64,000 nt of DNA from Pseudomonadota bacterium (GCA_021796835.1 JAKABO010000009.1:1-64000), one strand, 5' to 3'. Positions 47,749-60,389 are shown, counted from the stretch's first letter. Made by a program: numbers and translations. The notes: generated by a model from the letters alone, not told the origin.

Positions 47749-48872
47749 AGAAAATTCGATGGCTGGGCATTGCCCTGGCCGCCCTGGCTGCGGGATGTGC
47801 CGACAAGTTGCCGATCGCCCCCATGCCGCCGCTGAAACCCACGGTGGCCGTGGAGGTCGACTGGAACCTTTCCCTGGGTAAAACGGAGGAAGGCTTTCTG
47901 GTGCCCCTCCTGCACGATCACATGCTCTATGTGGCCGGTGAGAAGGGCGAACTGAGGGCAGTGGACCCGGAGAACGGGAAGACCCTGTGGGACCTGCAGA
48001 CCGGCGAATCTTTTGCGGCGGGGATCGGCGTGGGAGAGCATGAGATCCTGCTGGGCAACAAGAAAGGCGAAGTGCTGGCCTGGTTGCCGACGGGACAGTT
48101 TTTGTGGCGCACGTCCATCGACAGTGAACTGCTGGCTGCGCCTCAGGGTGCCGATGGCATGGTGGTGGTGCGGACGGCGGAGGGCAAGGTGATGGGGCTG
48201 AGTGAAGCGGAAGGCAAGGTCCTGTGGACGCAGGCGCGTCCCATGCCGGCCCTGGTGTTGCGGGGGGTGGGCGGGATGACTCTGGGGCATGGCGTGGCGC
48301 TGGTCAGCATGCCGGGGGGGAAACTGATGTCCCTGAACCTGTCCGATGGCGCCATCCAGTGGGAATCGCTGGTTTCTGCGCCGCATGGGGCAACGGAGCT
48401 GGAACGGATGAATGATGTGCTGGGCGATCCCCTGGTGGGCGATGGCATGGTGTGTACGGCCAGTTATCAGGGACGGGCCGCGTGCCTGGATGGCGAACAT
48501 GGTCAGTTGGTCTGGTCCCGTGATGTGGATGCCCTGGGCCCGGTGGTCGAAGCGGGTTCCCAGCTGGTACTGACCACGGCCAAATCCGATGTCATGGCGC
48601 TGGACCGAAGTTCTGGAGGGGTGATGTGGAAAATGAGTGATCTCGAGGGACGTTATCTGTCTCCGCCCACCGTGACGGCTTCCTATGTCGTGCTGGGCGA
48701 TGCGGAAGGCGTGGTGCATTTCATCAACCGGGAGAACGGCACCGAGGTGGGACGAATCGCCCTGGGCAAGGACCCCATCGTTCAGGCTCCCGTTTACCTG
48801 GGGAATGAACGGGTACTGGTGACGAATCGGACAGGTAAAATGTTTGCGTTGACAGCTCATGCCATCCATTGA
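47745..48872 (+). CDS. bamB: Outer membrane assembly lipoprotein BamB
   Basis: 375 residues. A lipoprotein signal with lipobox LAAGC (C18) is followed by an eight-bladed PQQ-type beta-propeller, visible as repeats of 'VYALD..G..LW'-like motifs ('[16 protein letters not shown]', '[13 protein letters not shown]', '[14 protein letters not shown]'). BamB supports BamA in beta-barrel insertion. The ATG overlaps the yfgM stop, and der overlaps its 3' end by 14 nt. Confidence 0.94.
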   Translation: MKKIRWLGIALAALAAGCADKLPIAPMPPLKPTVAVEVDWNLSLGKTEEGFLVPLLHDHMLYVAGEKGELRAVDPENGKTLWDLQTGESFAAGIGVGEHEILLGNKKGEVLAWLPTGQFLWRTSIDSELLAAPQGADGMVVVRTAEGKVMGLSEAEGKVLWTQARPMPALVLRGVGGMTLGHGVALVSMPGGKLMSLNLSDGAIQWESLVSAPHGATELERMNDVLGDPLVGDGMVCTASYQGRAACLDGEHGQLVWSRDVDALGPVVEAGSQLVLTTAKSDVMALDRSSGGVMWKMSDLEGRYLSPPTVTASYVVLGDAEGVVHFINRENGTEVGRIALGKDPIVQAPVYLGNERVLVTNRTGKMFALTAHAIH

Positions 48873-50295
48873 ATTTCACCCCCTGACCACCGTGGTGATC
48901 GTGGGACGGCCCAATGTGGGCAAGTCCACCCTGTTCAATCGTCTGACCCGCAGTCGGGACGCCCTGGTGGCGGATCTGCCGGGTCTGACCCGGGATCGTC
49001 ACTATGGGCGTGCCGTCTGGGAAGGACTGCCCTATCTGGTCATCGATACCGGTGGCTTCGAGCCCGTGGCGAAGGATGGCATCCTGCGCGAAATGGCCCG
49101 CCAGACGGAGCAGGCGCTGGATGAGGCGGATCGGGTCATTTTCCTGACCGACGGGCGGAGCGGCCTCACTCCTGGGGACCGCACCATTGCCGAACGCCTG
49201 CGTCAGAGGGGGAAACGGGTGACCCTGGCGGTGAACAAGGTGGAAGGCATGGCGCGCGCCGTTGTGACCGCCGAATTCCATGAACTGGGGTTGGGCGATC
49301 CCCTGGCCATCTCCTCTTCCCACGGTGAAGGGATCGGGGATCTGATGGATGAAGTCCTGGGCGGGATTCCGGTCCCCGATCCCTCTGCCCCTTCTTCCGA
49401 GGAACGTCCCGATCGCCCGCGAATCGCCATCGTGGGGCGTCCCAATGTGGGGAAATCCACGCTCGTCAACCGGTTGCTGGGCGAGGAGAGAGTCATTGCC
49501 TTTGACCAGCCGGGAACGACGCGGGACAGCATCGAGGTGGATTTTGAAGAAAATGGACGCCTTTATACCCTGATCGATACGGCAGGATTGCGGCGCCGGG
49601 GCAAGGTCTTCGAGGCGGTGGAAAAGTTTTCCGTATTCAAGACCATGCAGTCCATCGAGGAAGCCAACGTCGTGGTTCTGACGCTGGATGCGCGCCAGGA
49701 CATCTCGGACCAGGATGCGCACATTGCGGGACATGTGCTGACCACAGGGCGGGCGGTAGTACTGGCGGTAAACAAATGGGAGGGACTGGATGCCCATCGG
49801 CGCGACAGGTTGCGCCAGGATATTGCGCGCAAATTGGGTTTCCTTGATTTTGCCCATCATCTGTACATTTCTGCGCTGGATGGGATGGGAGTCAATGGCT
49901 TGTTGCCTGCGGTGGATGCCGCCTATCAGGCCGCCATGGCCCGTTTGCCCACGCCGCGCCTGACCCGCACGCTCATGGCCGCAGTGCAGAAGCACCAACC
50001 TGCCAAGGCAGGGCCGTTTCGTCCGAAACTGCGTTATGCCCACCAGGGGGGGCATAATCCACCCATCGTGGTAATCCATGGATCTGCAGTTGCCCATATC
50101 CAGGATAACTATCGTCGTTACCTGGAAAATACTTTTCGGGAAGCCTTTGAATTGCGTGGGACCCCATTGCGGGTCGAGTTTCGGCAGGGAAGTAACCCCT
50201 TTGCGGACCGCAAACCCAAGCCCCTGACCGAATCCGAGGAAAACAGCCTGCGCCGTCAACGGCGGCGAGGGCGTAAATTGTTTGGGAAACGTTGA
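48859..50295 (+). CDS. der: Ribosome biogenesis GTPase Der (EngA)
   Basis: 478 residues. It has two tandem GTPase domains, each with a G1 motif GRPNVGKST (about residues 17-25 and again near 191-199), plus 'DLPGLTRD' and 'DQPGTTRDS' switch regions and 'NKVEG'/'NKWEG' G4 motifs. A C-terminal KH-like domain and a basic tail ([14 protein letters not shown]) follow. It is required for maturation of the 50S subunit. 18 nt separate it from thrS. Confidence 0.97.
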   Translation: MPSIEFHPLTTVVIVGRPNVGKSTLFNRLTRSRDALVADLPGLTRDRHYGRAVWEGLPYLVIDTGGFEPVAKDGILREMARQTEQALDEADRVIFLTDGRSGLTPGDRTIAERLRQRGKRVTLAVNKVEGMARAVVTAEFHELGLGDPLAISSSHGEGIGDLMDEVLGGIPVPDPSAPSSEERPDRPRIAIVGRPNVGKSTLVNRLLGEERVIAFDQPGTTRDSIEVDFEENGRLYTLIDTAGLRRRGKVFEAVEKFSVFKTMQSIEEANVVVLTLDARQDISDQDAHIAGHVLTTGRAVVLAVNKWEGLDAHRRDRLRQDIARKLGFLDFAHHLYISALDGMGVNGLLPAVDAAYQAAMARLPTPRLTRTLMAAVQKHQPAKAGPFRPKLRYAHQGGHNPPIVVIHGSAVAHIQDNYRRYLENTFREAFELRGTPLRVEFRQGSNPFADRKPKPLTESEENSLRRQRRRGRKLFGKR

Positions 50296-50313
50296 AATGA
50301 AAGGAACAAAACC

Positions 50314-52233
50314 GTGATCACCGTAAAACTGCCTGATGGTTCCCATCGTACCTACCCGGCCCCCCTGACCGTGGCCGATGTGGCCAAAAGTATCGGGTCG
50401 GGACTGGCCAAGGCCGCCCTGGCCGGCAAGGTGGACGGACGTCTGGTGGATACCTCGACCCTGATCGAACAGGACGTCACCCTGGCATTGGTGACGGCCA
50501 AAGATCCGGAGGGAGTGGAGATCCTGCGTCATTCCACCGCCCACCTGCTGGCGCACGCCGTCAAGGAACTTTATCCTGAAGCGCAGGTGACCATCGGTCC
50601 GGTGATCGAGAACGGTTTTTATTACGATTTCTCCTATCTGCGTCCTTTCACGCCGGAGGATCTCGAACGCATCGAAAAGCGCATGGAAGAGATCGTGCGC
50701 CGGGATCTGCCCGTACAACGGGAACTAATGGCGCGGGCCGAGGCGGTCCGGTTTTTTGAGGGACTGGGAGAGAAATACAAGGCAGAGATCATCGCAGCCA
50801 TTCCCACGGATGAGCCCATTTCCCTCTACCGGCAGGACAATTTCGTGGATTTGTGTCGCGGTCCCCATGTGCCTTCCACGGGCAAACTCAAGGTGTTCAA
50901 GTTGACCCGTGTGGCCGGTGCGTACTGGCGGGGAGATGCGAAGAACGAAATGCTGACCCGGGTGTACGGAACGGCCTGGGCCACCCGTGAGGACCAGGAG
51001 ACCTATCTGCACCGCCTGGAGGAAGCCGAACGACGGGATCATCGGCGTCTGGGACGGGAACTGGACCTGTTTCACCTGCAGGAGGAGGCGCCGGGAATGA
51101 TTTTCTGGCATCCCAAGGGATGGGCCCTGTGGCAGGAGATCGAGCAGTACATGCGTCGCATCTATCGGGAGAATGGCTATCAGGAGGTGCGTTGCCCGCA
51201 GATCCTGGATCGGGGTCTATGGGAGAAATCGGGACATTGGGGGCATTTTCACCAGAACATGTTCACCACCCTGTCGGAAGAACGGGAATTTGCCATCAAG
51301 CCGATGAATTGTCCGGGGCATGTTCAGATCTTCAACCAGGGGGTGCGCAGTTACCGGGAATTGCCGGTCCGTTACGGGGAATTCGGCTCCTGCCACCGCA
51401 ATGAGCCTTCCGGCGCCCTGCATGGGGTTATGCGGGTGCGCGGTTTTACCCAGGATGACGGACATATTTTTTGCACCGAGGACCAGATACTGGAAGAAGT
51501 ATCGGCCTTCATCCGTTTATTGCGACGGGTCTATGCAGATTTCGGATTCAACGAAATCCAGTACAAACTGGCGACCCGACCCACTTCGCGCGTCGGTTCC
51601 GAAGCTATCTGGGACAAGGCGGAAGAGGCGCTGCGCACTGCGCTGGAGCATAACGCCGTGGATTTTCAGACCCTGGTCGGAGAAGGGGCCTTCTATGGCC
51701 CGAAGATCGAATTTCACCTGTGCGACAGTCTGGGACGCACTTGGCAGTGCGGCACCATCCAGGCGGATTTTTCCATGCCGGAACGGTTGGGCGCGACTTT
51801 CGTGGCGGCCGACAACAGCCGTCAGACCCCCGTCATGCTGCATCGCGCCATCCTGGGTTCCCTGGAACGGTTCATCGGAATTCTGATCGAGCACTATGCG
51901 GGGGCCCTGCCCCTGTGGCTGTCGCCCGTACAGGTCGTGGTGGCAAATATCAGCGAAGCCCAGCGCGATGCAGTGGAAAAGGTGGCACAACAGCTGCGTG
52001 AGGAAGGGTTGCGCGTGGAGACGGACTTGCGTAATGAGAAAATCAGTTATAAAATACGCACGCACAGTTTACAGAAGGTCCCTTATCAACTGGTGATGGG
52101 TGACCGGGAGGCTGTATCTGGTCAGGCGTCGGTGCGTTTACGGGGCGGAAAGGACCTGGGCGCGCAGCCTGTGGAGGTCGTCGTGTCCCGCATGAAGGCT
52201 GAAATTCTGGCCAGGAGCGAACTCACTGACTGA
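50314..52233 (+). CDS. thrS: Threonyl-tRNA synthetase
   Basis: 639 residues. N-terminal TGS domain ([15 protein letters not shown]), editing domain with zinc-site [10 protein letters not shown], class II catalytic core ('[11 protein letters not shown]', '[19 protein letters not shown]', in parts) and an anticodon domain. It starts with GTG at 50314. First gene of the translation cluster thrS-infC-rpmI-rplT-pheS-pheT. A hairpin and T-tract separate it from infC. Confidence 0.97.
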   Translation: MITVKLPDGSHRTYPAPLTVADVAKSIGSGLAKAALAGKVDGRLVDTSTLIEQDVTLALVTAKDPEGVEILRHSTAHLLAHAVKELYPEAQVTIGPVIENGFYYDFSYLRPFTPEDLERIEKRMEEIVRRDLPVQRELMARAEAVRFFEGLGEKYKAEIIAAIPTDEPISLYRQDNFVDLCRGPHVPSTGKLKVFKLTRVAGAYWRGDAKNEMLTRVYGTAWATREDQETYLHRLEEAERRDHRRLGRELDLFHLQEEAPGMIFWHPKGWALWQEIEQYMRRIYRENGYQEVRCPQILDRGLWEKSGHWGHFHQNMFTTLSEEREFAIKPMNCPGHVQIFNQGVRSYRELPVRYGEFGSCHRNEPSGALHGVMRVRGFTQDDGHIFCTEDQILEEVSAFIRLLRRVYADFGFNEIQYKLATRPTSRVGSEAIWDKAEEALRTALEHNAVDFQTLVGEGAFYGPKIEFHLCDSLGRTWQCGTIQADFSMPERLGATFVAADNSRQTPVMLHRAILGSLERFIGILIEHYAGALPLWLSPVQVVVANISEAQRDAVEKVAQQLREEGLRVETDLRNEKISYKIRTHSLQKVPYQLVMGDREAVSGQASVRLRGGKDLGAQPVEVVVSRMKAEILARSELTD

Positions 52234-52248
52234 AGTCGAAGGTTTCGG

Positions 52249-52288
52249 GATCAAGATCGGGTCGGGTCTTGATCAGTTATTGTTTTTT
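52249..52288 (+). promoter_or_regulatory. Leader hairpin and U-tract before infC
   Basis: GATCAAGATC (52249-52258) pairs with GGTCTTGATC (52265-52274): a 10-bp stem with one G-U pair and a 6-nt loop. A U-rich run ends in TTTTTT at 52283-52288, directly before the infC ribosome site AGGAG (52289-52293). It could be a partial terminator between thrS and infC, or a leader element affecting infC translation. The 8-nt gap between stem and T-run makes it a weak intrinsic terminator. Confidence 0.5.
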
Positions 52289-52301
52289 AGGAGAAATGGC
52301 G

Positions 52302-52886
52302 ATCGCTCAGGATAAGGAAGTCCGGATCAACGGGGAAATCACCGTCGCAGAAGTGCGGTTGGTGGGGATAGATGGAGAACAATTGGGGATCATGCGTCTG
52401 AATGACGCGTTGCGTCAGGCTGAAGAAGCCGACGTCGATCTGGTGGAAATTGCCCCGACGGCAAGCCCACCGGTCTGTCGCCTGATGGACTTTGGCAAGT
52501 TCAAGTATCGGGAAAGCAAGCGACAACACGAAGCCAAGGTCAAACAGAAGCAGATCCAAGTCAAGGAAATCAAGTTCCGTCCCGGTACCGATGATGGGGA
52601 TTACGCCATCAAGGTGCGCAACCTGATCCGCTTTTTGTCCGAAGGGGATAAAACCAAGGTCACCTTGCGGTTTCGCGGCCGCGAGATGACGCATCAGGAA
52701 TTGGGCTACAACCTGCTCAAGCGGGTGGAAGCCGACCTGATGGCCTATGGGGTCGTCGAGCAGTTTCCCAAGATGGAAGGGCGTCAGATGGTGATGGTGC
52801 TGGCCCCACGCAAGAAGGTTGAAGTGGCCGCCAAGACAGGCAAGGAAAATAAAGTCGGAGCTACGTCGACGGCAGTAGATGCGTAG
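52302..52886 (+). CDS. infC: Translation initiation factor IF-3 (probable AUC start)
   Basis: About 194 residues. N-domain '[16 protein letters not shown]' and '[24 protein letters not shown]' (in part), then C-domain '[13 protein letters not shown]' and '[13 protein letters not shown]', are standard IF-3. The AUC at 52302-52304 is 8 nt after AGGAG, an ideal spacing, and Neisseria-like IF-3 proteins begin with a matching (M)IAQ.. sequence. The ATG at 52296 has only 2 nt of spacing. Non-AUG starts allow IF-3 to limit its own synthesis in other bacteria. If ATG 52296 is used the protein gains two residues. Confidence 0.93.
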   Translation: MAQDKEVRINGEITVAEVRLVGIDGEQLGIMRLNDALRQAEEADVDLVEIAPTASPPVCRLMDFGKFKYRESKRQHEAKVKQKQIQVKEIKFRPGTDDGDYAIKVRNLIRFLSEGDKTKVTLRFRGREMTHQELGYNLLKRVEADLMAYGVVEQFPKMEGRQMVMVLAPRKKVEVAAKTGKENKVGATSTAVDA

Positions 52887-52905
52887 CAAGCAGTGCCCAC
52901 AAGGC

Positions 52906-52951
52906 GCGGCGGGTCGTCAAGCATCAGGCGCGTAGCCTGTTCACCCGACGC
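52906..52951 (+). promoter_or_regulatory. Predicted stem structure in the rpmI-rplT leader
   Basis: GCGGCGGGT (52906-52914) can pair with ACCCGACGC (52943-52951) with one mismatch, enclosing a smaller AGGC/GCCT hairpin. It lies in the 92-nt infC-rpmI gap, where E. coli has the L20-binding autoregulatory structure. Similarity to that element is only positional. Confidence 0.3.
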
Positions 52952-52978
52952 GGATTACGATAACGATTGGAGCCTTCC

Positions 52979-53176
52979 ATGCCCAAGATGAAAACCAAAA
53001 GCGGAGCCGCAAAACGTTTCCGCGTGCGAGGGAGTGGCAGTGTCAAGCGCTCTCAGGCATTCAAACGCCATATCCTGACCAAGAAAACCACCAAGACCAA
53101 GCGTCAATTGCGTGGGACGGCAGAAATTCATTCCACCAACATGGGCTCGGTCAAGGCCATGTTGCCCTACGCCTAA
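52979..53176 (+). CDS. rpmI: 50S ribosomal protein L35
   Basis: 65 residues, canonical. '[14 protein letters not shown]' is the L35 N-terminus, so ATG 52979 is the start; four codons upstream in frame are not coding. TTGGAG lies 7 nt before it. The protein is highly basic ([12 protein letters not shown]). It is followed after 12 nt by rplT, as in most bacteria. Confidence 0.97.
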   Translation: MPKMKTKSGAAKRFRVRGSGSVKRSQAFKRHILTKKTTKTKRQLRGTAEIHSTNMGSVKAMLPYA

Positions 53177-53188
53177 GGAGAACCGTCC

Positions 53189-54626
<1,438 letters not shown>

Positions 54627-54636
54627 GAGGAGCGCG

Positions 54637-57009
54637 GTGAAATTTTCCGAAGCATGGCTGAGAACCTGGGTGGATCCAGAACTTGACGCGGCCGGGTTGG
54701 CTCATGTTCTGACCATGGGTGGGCTGGAAGTGGAAGCCCTAAGTCCCTCTGCGCCGCCCTTCGACCAGGTGGTGGTCGGTCAGGTTCTGAGCGTGGAAAA
54801 ACATCCTCAGGCCGATCGTCTGAATTGCCTGATGGTGGACGTGGGAACGGCAGAACCTCTGCCCATCGTCTGCGGCGCACCCAATGTGGCGGTGGGGATG
54901 AAAGCCCCTTGCGCCCTGGTGGGCGCAGTCCTTCCCGGTGGGCTCGCCATCCGGGCGGCCAGGGTAAGGGGCATCGAATCGCAGGGCATGATGTGTTCGG
55001 CCCGGGAATTGGGATTGAGCGAAGAAAGCGAGGGATTGCTTGTGCTCGGTGCACAGGCCCCGGTGGGGCAATCCGTTCGGGCCTGGCTGGACCTGGATGA
55101 CCAGCAGTTTACCCTCAAACTGACGCCCAACCGGGCAGACTGTTTGAGTTTGCGCGGCGTGGCCCGCGAAGTGGCGGCGCTGACCCGGTGTCCGCTCCAG
55201 CTCCCGGATTTTGCCTCCAAGGCGTCGAATCCCGAATTCGGTGCGCGCGTGGTCCGGATCGAGGCAAGCGATGGATGTGCGCGCTATGGCGGACGTCGGA
55301 TCCGTCTCGAACGGCCCGATCAACCCACCCCGGACTGGATGGTGCGCCGCCTGGAACGTGCTGGCCTGCGGGCCAAAGCATTGGTGGTGGATGTGACCAA
55401 CTACGTCATGCTGGAATTGGGGCAGCCCCTTCACGCCTTCGCCGATGCCGCACTGACCGGAAACCTGAGCGTGCGTTGGGCGCGGGAAGGGGAATCCCTC
55501 ACCGTGCTTTCTGGCCAAACGCTTGCACTGACCGGGGATCTGTTGGTGGTGGCCGATGAAACGGGCCCCCAGGCCCTGGCCGGCCTGATGGGGGGACAGC
55601 ATTCCGCGGTCTCTGCGCAAACCCGGGACATCTTTCTCGAGGCGGCCTGGTTTTCTCCCGTGGCATTGGCAGGGCGCGCCCGTCGTCTGGGGCTGGCATC
55701 GGAGGCTGCCTTCCGGTTTGAGCGGGGGGTGGATGCCAGTCTGACTCTGGAAGCCCTGGAACGGGCCACTCAACTGTTGTTGGACTGTGCGGGGGGAGAA
55801 GCGGGACCTGTTCTCGATCTCGTCCACCCTGAAAAATTGCCGCAGCGTCTCCCGGTGCGGGTTCGTTCTAACCGAGTGCGCCGTTTGTTGGGCTTTGAGG
55901 TCGCGGCGGACACGATGCGACAAATTCTGACCCGGTTGGGGGTTTGCCTGGAAGGGGACGGTGAAGACTGGACCGCCACGGCCCCCACCTGGCGCGTGGA
56001 CCTGGAACGGGAAGTGGATTATGTGGAAGAAATTGCCCGTTGTGTGGGCTATGACCAGATTCCGATGCAGGTGCCCAAGGCGCCCCTGAGGGCGCTCCAC
56101 TTGCCGGAACGGCAGCGCTCCCGACAAGCGGTCGCCCAGCGTTTGCAGGCGCGCGGATTTCAGGAGGTGATTACCTACAGTTTCGTTTCTGCGGAAGGGG
56201 AGCGGCATCTGGCCATGCAACCTTCGCCTCTCGAGTTGATCAACCCCCTGTCGCAGGATTTGGCTGTCCTGCGTTCCACCTTGTCGGTGGGTCTGATGGA
56301 AACCCTGGGGTTCAACCTCAAACGCAAACAGGAACAGGTACGGATTTTTGAGTGGGGGCGGTGTTTTCTGCCGGCACCGGATGCGGACGGACTTTGCGCC
56401 CAGCCCTTGCGGTTGGGGGGCTTGTGGTACGGTACTCGTTTCCCCGAACAGTGGGGGATCAAGAGCGAACCCGCCGATTTTTTCGATCTCAAGGGGGTCG
56501 TGGAAGAACTTCTGCCGCCTGGCGCAAGTTTCGTTTCGATCCAGCATCCGGCCCTGCATCCTGGGCGTTCCGCCGAGGTTCGGTGGAATGGGCAAAGTAT
56601 CGGCTGGGTGGGGGAGTTGCACCCCCGTTTGGGCCCCGCCTATGACCTCTCCCGCATGCCTTTGTTGTTTGAGTTAGAATGGGCTCCTCTGGCACTGGAA
56701 GCGTGGCCCGAGTATCGTCCTACGCCGCGTTTTCAGCCTGTACGGCGCGATCTGGCCCTGGTGGTGGAAAAGGATGTTCCGGCCACGGCTGTATTGGATG
56801 CCCTGCGTTCAGCGGCCCCGGAAAATGTGGACAGCGTCTTGTTGTTCGACGTTTATCAAGGGGCTGGCGTGGAGGAAGGCAAGAAAAGTTTGGCGTTTTG
56901 TGTGAAGATCCAGGACACGGAACGTTCTTCCACGGAGGGAGAATTGGAGCAGATTTGCCAGGAATTGATACGGATCGCAGAACACCGTTTCGGTGCGGTC
57001 TTGAGATAG
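54637..57009 (+). CDS. pheT: Phenylalanyl-tRNA synthetase subunit beta
   Basis: 790 residues. It starts with GTG after a strong AGGAGG. Domain order is standard: tRNA-binding OB fold (about 40-150, '[15 protein letters not shown]'), B3/B4 editing domain, B5 domain, a catalytic-like core and C-terminal FDX-ACB domain ('[19 protein letters not shown]'). It forms the alpha2-beta2 enzyme with PheS. ihfA begins 10 nt downstream. Confidence 0.96.
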   Translation: MKFSEAWLRTWVDPELDAAGLAHVLTMGGLEVEALSPSAPPFDQVVVGQVLSVEKHPQADRLNCLMVDVGTAEPLPIVCGAPNVAVGMKAPCALVGAVLPGGLAIRAARVRGIESQGMMCSARELGLSEESEGLLVLGAQAPVGQSVRAWLDLDDQQFTLKLTPNRADCLSLRGVAREVAALTRCPLQLPDFASKASNPEFGARVVRIEASDGCARYGGRRIRLERPDQPTPDWMVRRLERAGLRAKALVVDVTNYVMLELGQPLHAFADAALTGNLSVRWAREGESLTVLSGQTLALTGDLLVVADETGPQALAGLMGGQHSAVSAQTRDIFLEAAWFSPVALAGRARRLGLASEAAFRFERGVDASLTLEALERATQLLLDCAGGEAGPVLDLVHPEKLPQRLPVRVRSNRVRRLLGFEVAADTMRQILTRLGVCLEGDGEDWTATAPTWRVDLEREVDYVEEIARCVGYDQIPMQVPKAPLRALHLPERQRSRQAVAQRLQARGFQEVITYSFVSAEGERHLAMQPSPLELINPLSQDLAVLRSTLSVGLMETLGFNLKRKQEQVRIFEWGRCFLPAPDADGLCAQPLRLGGLWYGTRFPEQWGIKSEPADFFDLKGVVEELLPPGASFVSIQHPALHPGRSAEVRWNGQSIGWVGELHPRLGPAYDLSRMPLLFELEWAPLALEAWPEYRPTPRFQPVRRDLALVVEKDVPATAVLDALRSAAPENVDSVLLFDVYQGAGVEEGKKSLAFCVKIQDTERSSTEGELEQICQELIRIAEHRFGAVLR

Positions 57010-57019
57010 GGAGAAAGGT

Positions 57020-57325
57020 ATGACGTTGACCAAGGCGGAACTCGCAGAACAGTTGTTTGAGCGGGTGGGTTTGAACAAACGGGAAGCCAAAGCGTTTGTA
57101 GAATCTTTTTTCGAAGAAATCCGTCTCTCGCTGGAGGCAGGGGAGGAAGTGAAACTTTCGGGTTTCGGCAACTTTCAGGTACGCTCCAAACCTCAAAGAC
57201 CGGGACGCAATCCCAAGACGGGCGAGGAGATTCCGATCACTGCGCGGCGCGTGGTGACTTTTCACGCCAGCCAGAAGTTGAAGTCCATGGTAGAGGAACG
57301 CCGTGGTAAGGCTTCAGCGCGCTGA
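57020..57325 (+). CDS. ihfA: Integration host factor subunit alpha
   Basis: 101 residues. '[23 protein letters not shown]' start and the DNA-bending arm '[20 protein letters not shown]' (in part) identify IhfA rather than HU. With IhfB it bends DNA at specific sites for recombination and transcription. The pheT-ihfA order is conserved. Its 3' end overlaps the MerR-like gene. Confidence 0.97.
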   Translation: MTLTKAELAEQLFERVGLNKREAKAFVESFFEEIRLSLEAGEEVKLSGFGNFQVRSKPQRPGRNPKTGEEIPITARRVVTFHASQKLKSMVEERRGKASAR

Positions 57326-57761
57326 ACGCGATCTTCCACCCATCCCTCCCAAGCATTACTTCACGATCGGGGAGGTGAGCCAGTTATGCGACATCAAACC
57401 GCATGTCCTGCGTTACTGGGAGCAGGAGTTCCTGCAACTCCGCCAGGTCAAGCGGCGGGGCAACCGCCGCTATTATCAGCCCCGTGAAGTGGAGCTGATC
57501 CGGCATATCCGCTCTCTGCTCTATGAACGGGGCTTTACCATCACCGGTGCGCGTCACGAATTATCCCATACGGGGAAAGAGAGACGGCGGTCGGCTTCCG
57601 ATTTCACGGAAGGACAGACCGCGCCCACTGGGGAAATGATCGCTGCCCAGGATCTTCCTGCCGAACCGACCCTGAGTGCCCCCCCTTCTCCTCATGAGAG
57701 AACCATGAACGAAGCCCTGCGTGCGGAATTAAACGAAATCCTCCTTCTCCTTTCGCGCTGA
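57303..57761 (+). CDS. MerR-family transcription regulator (ihfA-linked)
   Basis: 152 residues. MerR-type winged helix (about 17-88): '[22 protein letters not shown]' (in part) and '[19 protein letters not shown]'. The C-terminus is short and lacks metal-binding cysteines, so the ligand is unknown. A GTG at 57303 overlapping ihfA is the likely start. This gene follows ihfA and precedes a tRNA-Pro gene in many betaproteobacteria; its targets are not known. Confidence 0.9.
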   Translation: MVRLQRAERDLPPIPPKHYFTIGEVSQLCDIKPHVLRYWEQEFLQLRQVKRRGNRRYYQPREVELIRHIRSLLYERGFTITGARHELSHTGKERRRSASDFTEGQTAPTGEMIAAQDLPAEPTLSAPPSPHERTMNEALRAELNEILLLLSR

Positions 57762-57781
57762 CTGTGTCATAATAACGAACT

Positions 57782-57858
<77 letters not shown>

Positions 57859-58098
57859 GGATTCTGATGTGACATCTGATGTCGCTTTGCCGTTACACCG
57901 GGTGTTTTACACCCCCCCCTCCCCCCACTCTCTCTCCCAAATAAAGTTGACTGATTCCGTAGCACCGGGACAACTGTCCTGAAGTTCGTCACGCAGGTGC
58001 AGTTTCGCCATGGCTGTGTTCGCCAGCGTACGGAAAGTTTGAACATGAAGGTGAATGATGACGACTGGGTTTTTAGCAACTCTTGTCAGGAGCACATC

Positions 58099-58443
58099 AT
58101 GAACAAAAATCAAGTCAAAGAAACCACTGTGGGTACCAAGTTTGCCGGGGCGCTTATCCTGGTGGCACTCCTCGCCCCCGTTCTTTCCCATGCGGAAGAT
58201 AGTTCCACCGATAGCGCCGGTCAATACCTGGATGATGCGACCATCACCACCAAAGTGAAAGCAAGTTTTGCCGAGGACAAGGGGATAAAGGGGCGAGACA
58301 TCAGTGTTCGCACCGATCACGGCGTTGTCGACCTGACTGGAACCGTCGGTAGCAAGAAGCAGTCTGACCGGGCTACGGAACTTGCGACACACGTAAAATC
58401 GGTGAAGGCAGTGCACAATAATTTGAAAGTTGACTCGAATTAA
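58099..58443 (+). CDS. BON-domain periplasmic protein (OsmY-like)
   Basis: 114 residues from ATG 58099, preceded by AGGAG; a longer frame from 57997 is less likely. A signal peptide (about 1-35, ALILVALLAPVLSHAED) is followed by one BON domain ('LDDATITTKVKASFAEDKG', 'GVVDLTGTVGSKKQSDRA', 'VKSVKAVHNNLKV'). BON proteins such as OsmY are linked to osmotic or envelope stress and membrane binding. It ends shortly before glgB and may be co-transcribed with it, which fits a stress-linked trehalose/glucan locus. Confidence 0.85.
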   Translation: MNKNQVKETTVGTKFAGALILVALLAPVLSHAEDSSTDSAGQYLDDATITTKVKASFAEDKGIKGRDISVRTDHGVVDLTGTVGSKKQSDRATELATHVKSVKAVHNNLKVDSN

Positions 58444-58460
58444 GGTTTGCTCGAGTGCCA

Positions 58461-60389
58461 ATGAACCTTCTCGTGGCATCCGTTCCAAAGGCCTGCATGC
58501 TGACGGATCTCGATGTTTATTTGTTTAAGCAAGGCGATCATTTTCGCTTATACGAAAAACTCGGTTCGCACTGTATTACTCTTGAAGGCGTAAAAGGGAC
58601 CTGGTTCGCCGTATGGGCGCCGAATGCGGTGAGTGTCTCGGTGATCGGTGGGTTCAATCATTGGGATGCAACCATCGATGCGCTACGTCTGCGTGACGAT
58701 GGATCGGGGATTTGGGAAGGGTTCATTGCGGATGTCGCGGTCGGGGCAACGTATAAGTACCGCATCGTTTCCCGCGATGGGAAAATAGCCGACAAGGGCG
58801 ATCCCTTTGCCTTTTACTGGGAAATACCGCCGTTAACCGCTTCCCGCGTCTGGGCATTGGATTACGTCTGGAATGACGCTGACTGGATGAGGGTGCGTGG
58901 CGAGAAAAACCGGTTGAACGCGCCTTGTTCCATTTACGAAGTACATCTGGGTTCCTGGCGGCGTATTCCTGAAGAGGGCAATCGTTCTCTCACGTACCGT
59001 GAGATGGCGGAGTGGTTGCCGCGTTATCTGGTCGAATTGAATTTTACTCATGTCGAATTCATGCCGGTGACAGAACATCCTTTTTATGGTTCCTGGGGCT
59101 ACGAGACCATCGGTTATTTTGCCCCGACGGCACGTTATGGCGCGCCGGAGGATTTCATGTTTCTGGTGGATGCCCTGCATCAGCAGGGCATCGGCGTGAT
59201 TCTGGACTGGGTGCCTGCGCATTTTCCTGCCGACGCTCATGGCCTCGGTCATTTTGATGGGACCTTTCTGTACGAGCATGCTGATCCGCGCCAAGGCTAT
59301 CAACCGGACTGGCATAGTTCGTTGTTCAATTATGGCCGAAATGAGGTGCGTGCATTTCTGACCAGCAGTGCTCTGTTCTGGCTTGATCAATATCATATTG
59401 ATGGACTGCGCATCGATGCGGTGACCTCGATGCTTTATCTGGATTATGGTCGCAAGGAAGGGGAGTGGATTCCTAACCGCAATGGTGGGCGGGAAAATCT
59501 GGAAGCGGTCACTTTCTTGCGCACCCTGAATGATGCGATTTATCGGGATTATCCAGATACTCAGACTTTTGCCGAGGAATCGACGGCCTGGCCCATGGTC
59601 TCTCGTCCCGCCAATTTTGGTGGTCTGGGTTTTGGTCTGAAGTGGAATATGGGTTGGATGCATGACACGCTGGGATATTTCTCGGAAAATCCGATCAATC
59701 GAAAATACCACCATACACAGATTATTTTTAGCATTTGGTATGCGTTTTCAGAGAACTTTGTTCTACCTTTGTCCCATGACGAAGTGGTCTATGGCAAAGG
59801 TTCACTGATCGGGAAAATGTCCTGCGATGAATGGCAGCAGTTTGCCAATGTACGCCTGTTGTACGGTTATATGTGGGGGCATCCGGGCAAAAAACTATTG
59901 TTCATGGGCTGCGAATTTGGACAGAAAGGCGAGTGGCAGCACGAAGAAAGTCTGGACTGGTCTGTACTGCAATATCCGTTGCACGCCGGATTGCGACGCT
60001 GGGTCGAAGATCTCAACCGTTTTTACCGCAGTGAAGCAGCACTTTATCAGCAAGATTTCAGCCGTGAGGGTTTTCAATGGATAGACTGTAATGGCGCGGA
60101 AAAAAGTGTGGTGAGTTTTGTGCGTCGTGGCTATAGCGCGGACGATGTGCTGCTGGTGGTCTGCAATTTTACCCCCGTCATCCGCGAAAATTATCTTGTC
60201 GGAGTGCCCAGCGGCGGTTACTGGCACGAAGTACTCAACAGCGACAGTGAACTCTATGGTGGCAGCAGCGTGGGAAATCTGGGCGGGGTAGAAGCCGGTC
60301 CCGTCTCTGCAGGTGAAATGTATCATTCGCTGATGCTGCGTTTGCCCCCCTTGGCCGTTCTGTTCTTCAAACCTGGGGATGGGCCATGA
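58461..60389 (+). CDS. glgB: 1,4-alpha-glucan branching enzyme
   Basis: About 642 residues, GH13 subfamily 9. It makes alpha-1,6 branches in alpha-glucan. A CBM48-type N-terminal module ('GTWFAVWAPNAVSVSVIGGFNHW', in part) is followed by the barrel with nucleophile D319 in GLRIDAV and acid/base E372 in FAEESTAWP; 'LPLSHDEVVYGKG' holds the transition-state His/Asp. It lacks the extra N1 domain of E. coli GlgB. The start is uncertain: GTG 58455, ATG 58461 or ATG 58497; family similarity (MLTDLDVYLF) begins at the last. glgE overlaps its stop. Confidence 0.93.
   Translation: MNLLVASVPKACMLTDLDVYLFKQGDHFRLYEKLGSHCITLEGVKGTWFAVWAPNAVSVSVIGGFNHWDATIDALRLRDDGSGIWEGFIADVAVGATYKYRIVSRDGKIADKGDPFAFYWEIPPLTASRVWALDYVWNDADWMRVRGEKNRLNAPCSIYEVHLGSWRRIPEEGNRSLTYREMAEWLPRYLVELNFTHVEFMPVTEHPFYGSWGYETIGYFAPTARYGAPEDFMFLVDALHQQGIGVILDWVPAHFPADAHGLGHFDGTFLYEHADPRQGYQPDWHSSLFNYGRNEVRAFLTSSALFWLDQYHIDGLRIDAVTSMLYLDYGRKEGEWIPNRNGGRENLEAVTFLRTLNDAIYRDYPDTQTFAEESTAWPMVSRPANFGGLGFGLKWNMGWMHDTLGYFSENPINRKYHHTQIIFSIWYAFSENFVLPLSHDEVVYGKGSLIGKMSCDEWQQFANVRLLYGYMWGHPGKKLLFMGCEFGQKGEWQHEESLDWSVLQYPLHAGLRRWVEDLNRFYRSEAALYQQDFSREGFQWIDCNGAEKSVVSFVRRGYSADDVLLVVCNFTPVIRENYLVGVPSGGYWHEVLNSDSELYGGSSVGNLGGVEAGPVSAGEMYHSLMLRLPPLAVLFFKPGDGP

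Noticed and set aside
57900-57940. Pyrimidine-rich tract (runs of C and CT) after tRNA-Pro
   Set aside because: Low-complexity intergenic sequence with no repeat unit or paired structure; not enough to call a feature.
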